Shown here: one piece after another, positions 6,222-6,374 of the stretch
Layout: every line of letters starts with the position of its first letter
Position numbering within the stretch: the stretch's first letter is position 1
DNA from: Planctomycetota bacterium
GTDB taxonomy: Bacteria; Planctomycetota; Phycisphaerae; Phycisphaerales; SM1A02
Assembly (NCBI GenBank): GCA_014381385.1
Contig: JACNLR010000155.1
Location: 1-6,374, forward strand
Direction of reading: 5' to 3'
Length of the DNA stretch: 6,374 bases
The notes under the pieces: model-generated
What the model saw: the letters and a program-made list of their open reading frames with translations, nothing else
Databases searched by the model: none
What the model was told of the DNA's origin: nothing
Translations under genes and position numbers: made by a program

Positions 6222-6374
6222 CTAAACGCATTGTTCAATCTGATTGCAGCGACTCGCAACTTGATGCAATAACGCAAGCGCTTTTGCAACAGGCTATCCA
6301 GTGCGTAACGACAAACGGAGTATTTAATCTGGTACTAAGTGATTCAGATGCTCTTGACCATCTTTATGCTCGTT
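6218..6374 (+). CDS. Possible 6-phosphogluconolactonase-like protein, 5' part
   Basis: An open frame begins at GTG 6218, overlaps the hydrolase stop by 4 bp (GTGA), and continues beyond the window edge; 52 residues are visible. The order of elements, a variable start, a helix (about residues 13-30, QLDAITQALLQQAIQCVT), then GVFNLVLSDSDALDHLYAR, resembles the N-terminus of the 6-phosphogluconolactonase/glucosamine-6-phosphate deaminase-like family, where a helix precedes a strand and a LSGGSTP..LY motif. In this protein the GGSTP part reads DSDAL, so the substrate-binding loop is changed if the assignment is right. That family hydrolyses 6-phosphogluconolactone in the oxidative pentose phosphate pathway. 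The existence of the gene is supported by the tight overlap and the open frame; the function is tentative because about three quarters of the protein is missing. Confidence 0.5.
   Translation, partial: MTKRIVQSDCSDSQLDAITQALLQQAIQCVTTNGVFNLVLSDSDALDHLYAR

Noticed and set aside
1..6374. CRISPR array, insertion sequence, tRNA or rRNA gene, toxin-antitoxin or phage-like module
   Set aside because: I saw no regularly spaced repeats, no terminal inverted repeats with a transposase, and no RNA gene signature. Genes cover nearly the whole window and belong to respiratory or metabolic families.

Overview
The window is a respiratory-chain assembly locus. It carries the 3' part of an aa3/caa3-type cytochrome c oxidase operon, followed by the two heme A biosynthesis genes (ctaB and ctaA) in divergent orientation, each heading its own small operon. 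The organism is a Gram-negative-type aerobic bacterium of moderate GC content. The HPAVY form of the oxidase active site, the NQLAE form of the CtaB motif, an enlarged CtaA, the DUF3179 neighbour and weak or absent Shine-Dalgarno sequences all fit a Planctomycetota-like lineage, but this is inference and no marker gene is present.

Layout: (1) positions 1-1314, plus strand: the C-terminal ~300 residues of oxidase subunit I (ctaD/coxA), then 11 bp later a small subunit IV. (2) 1315-1410: a convergent intergenic region with a strong bidirectional terminator hairpin. (3) 3409 down to 1411, minus strand: ctaB (heme O synthase) overlapping by 8 bp a cysteine-free, membrane-anchored DUF3179 protein. 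(4) 3410-3435: a 26-bp divergent intergenic gap. (5) 3436-6374, plus strand: ctaA (heme A synthase, with an unusual N-terminal four-helix extension), an esterase-family alpha/beta hydrolase, and the first 52 residues of a protein resembling 6-phosphogluconolactonase. These three genes are linked by 4-bp start/stop overlaps (ATGA and GTGA).

How the genes work together: CtaB farnesylates heme B to heme O and CtaA oxidises heme O to heme A, which fills the low-spin and high-spin sites of the subunit I encoded at the left edge. The DUF3179 protein is translationally coupled to ctaB and the hydrolase to ctaA, so each is probably co-expressed with a heme A gene, although neither has an established role in oxidase assembly.

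I found no CRISPR array, mobile element, RNA gene or clearly new defence or metabolic system. The most interesting points are the cysteine-less DUF3179 protein, the CtaA extension, the leaderless-looking divergent start region, and the hydrolase coupled to ctaA. No stretch longer than 100 bp lacks a gene.
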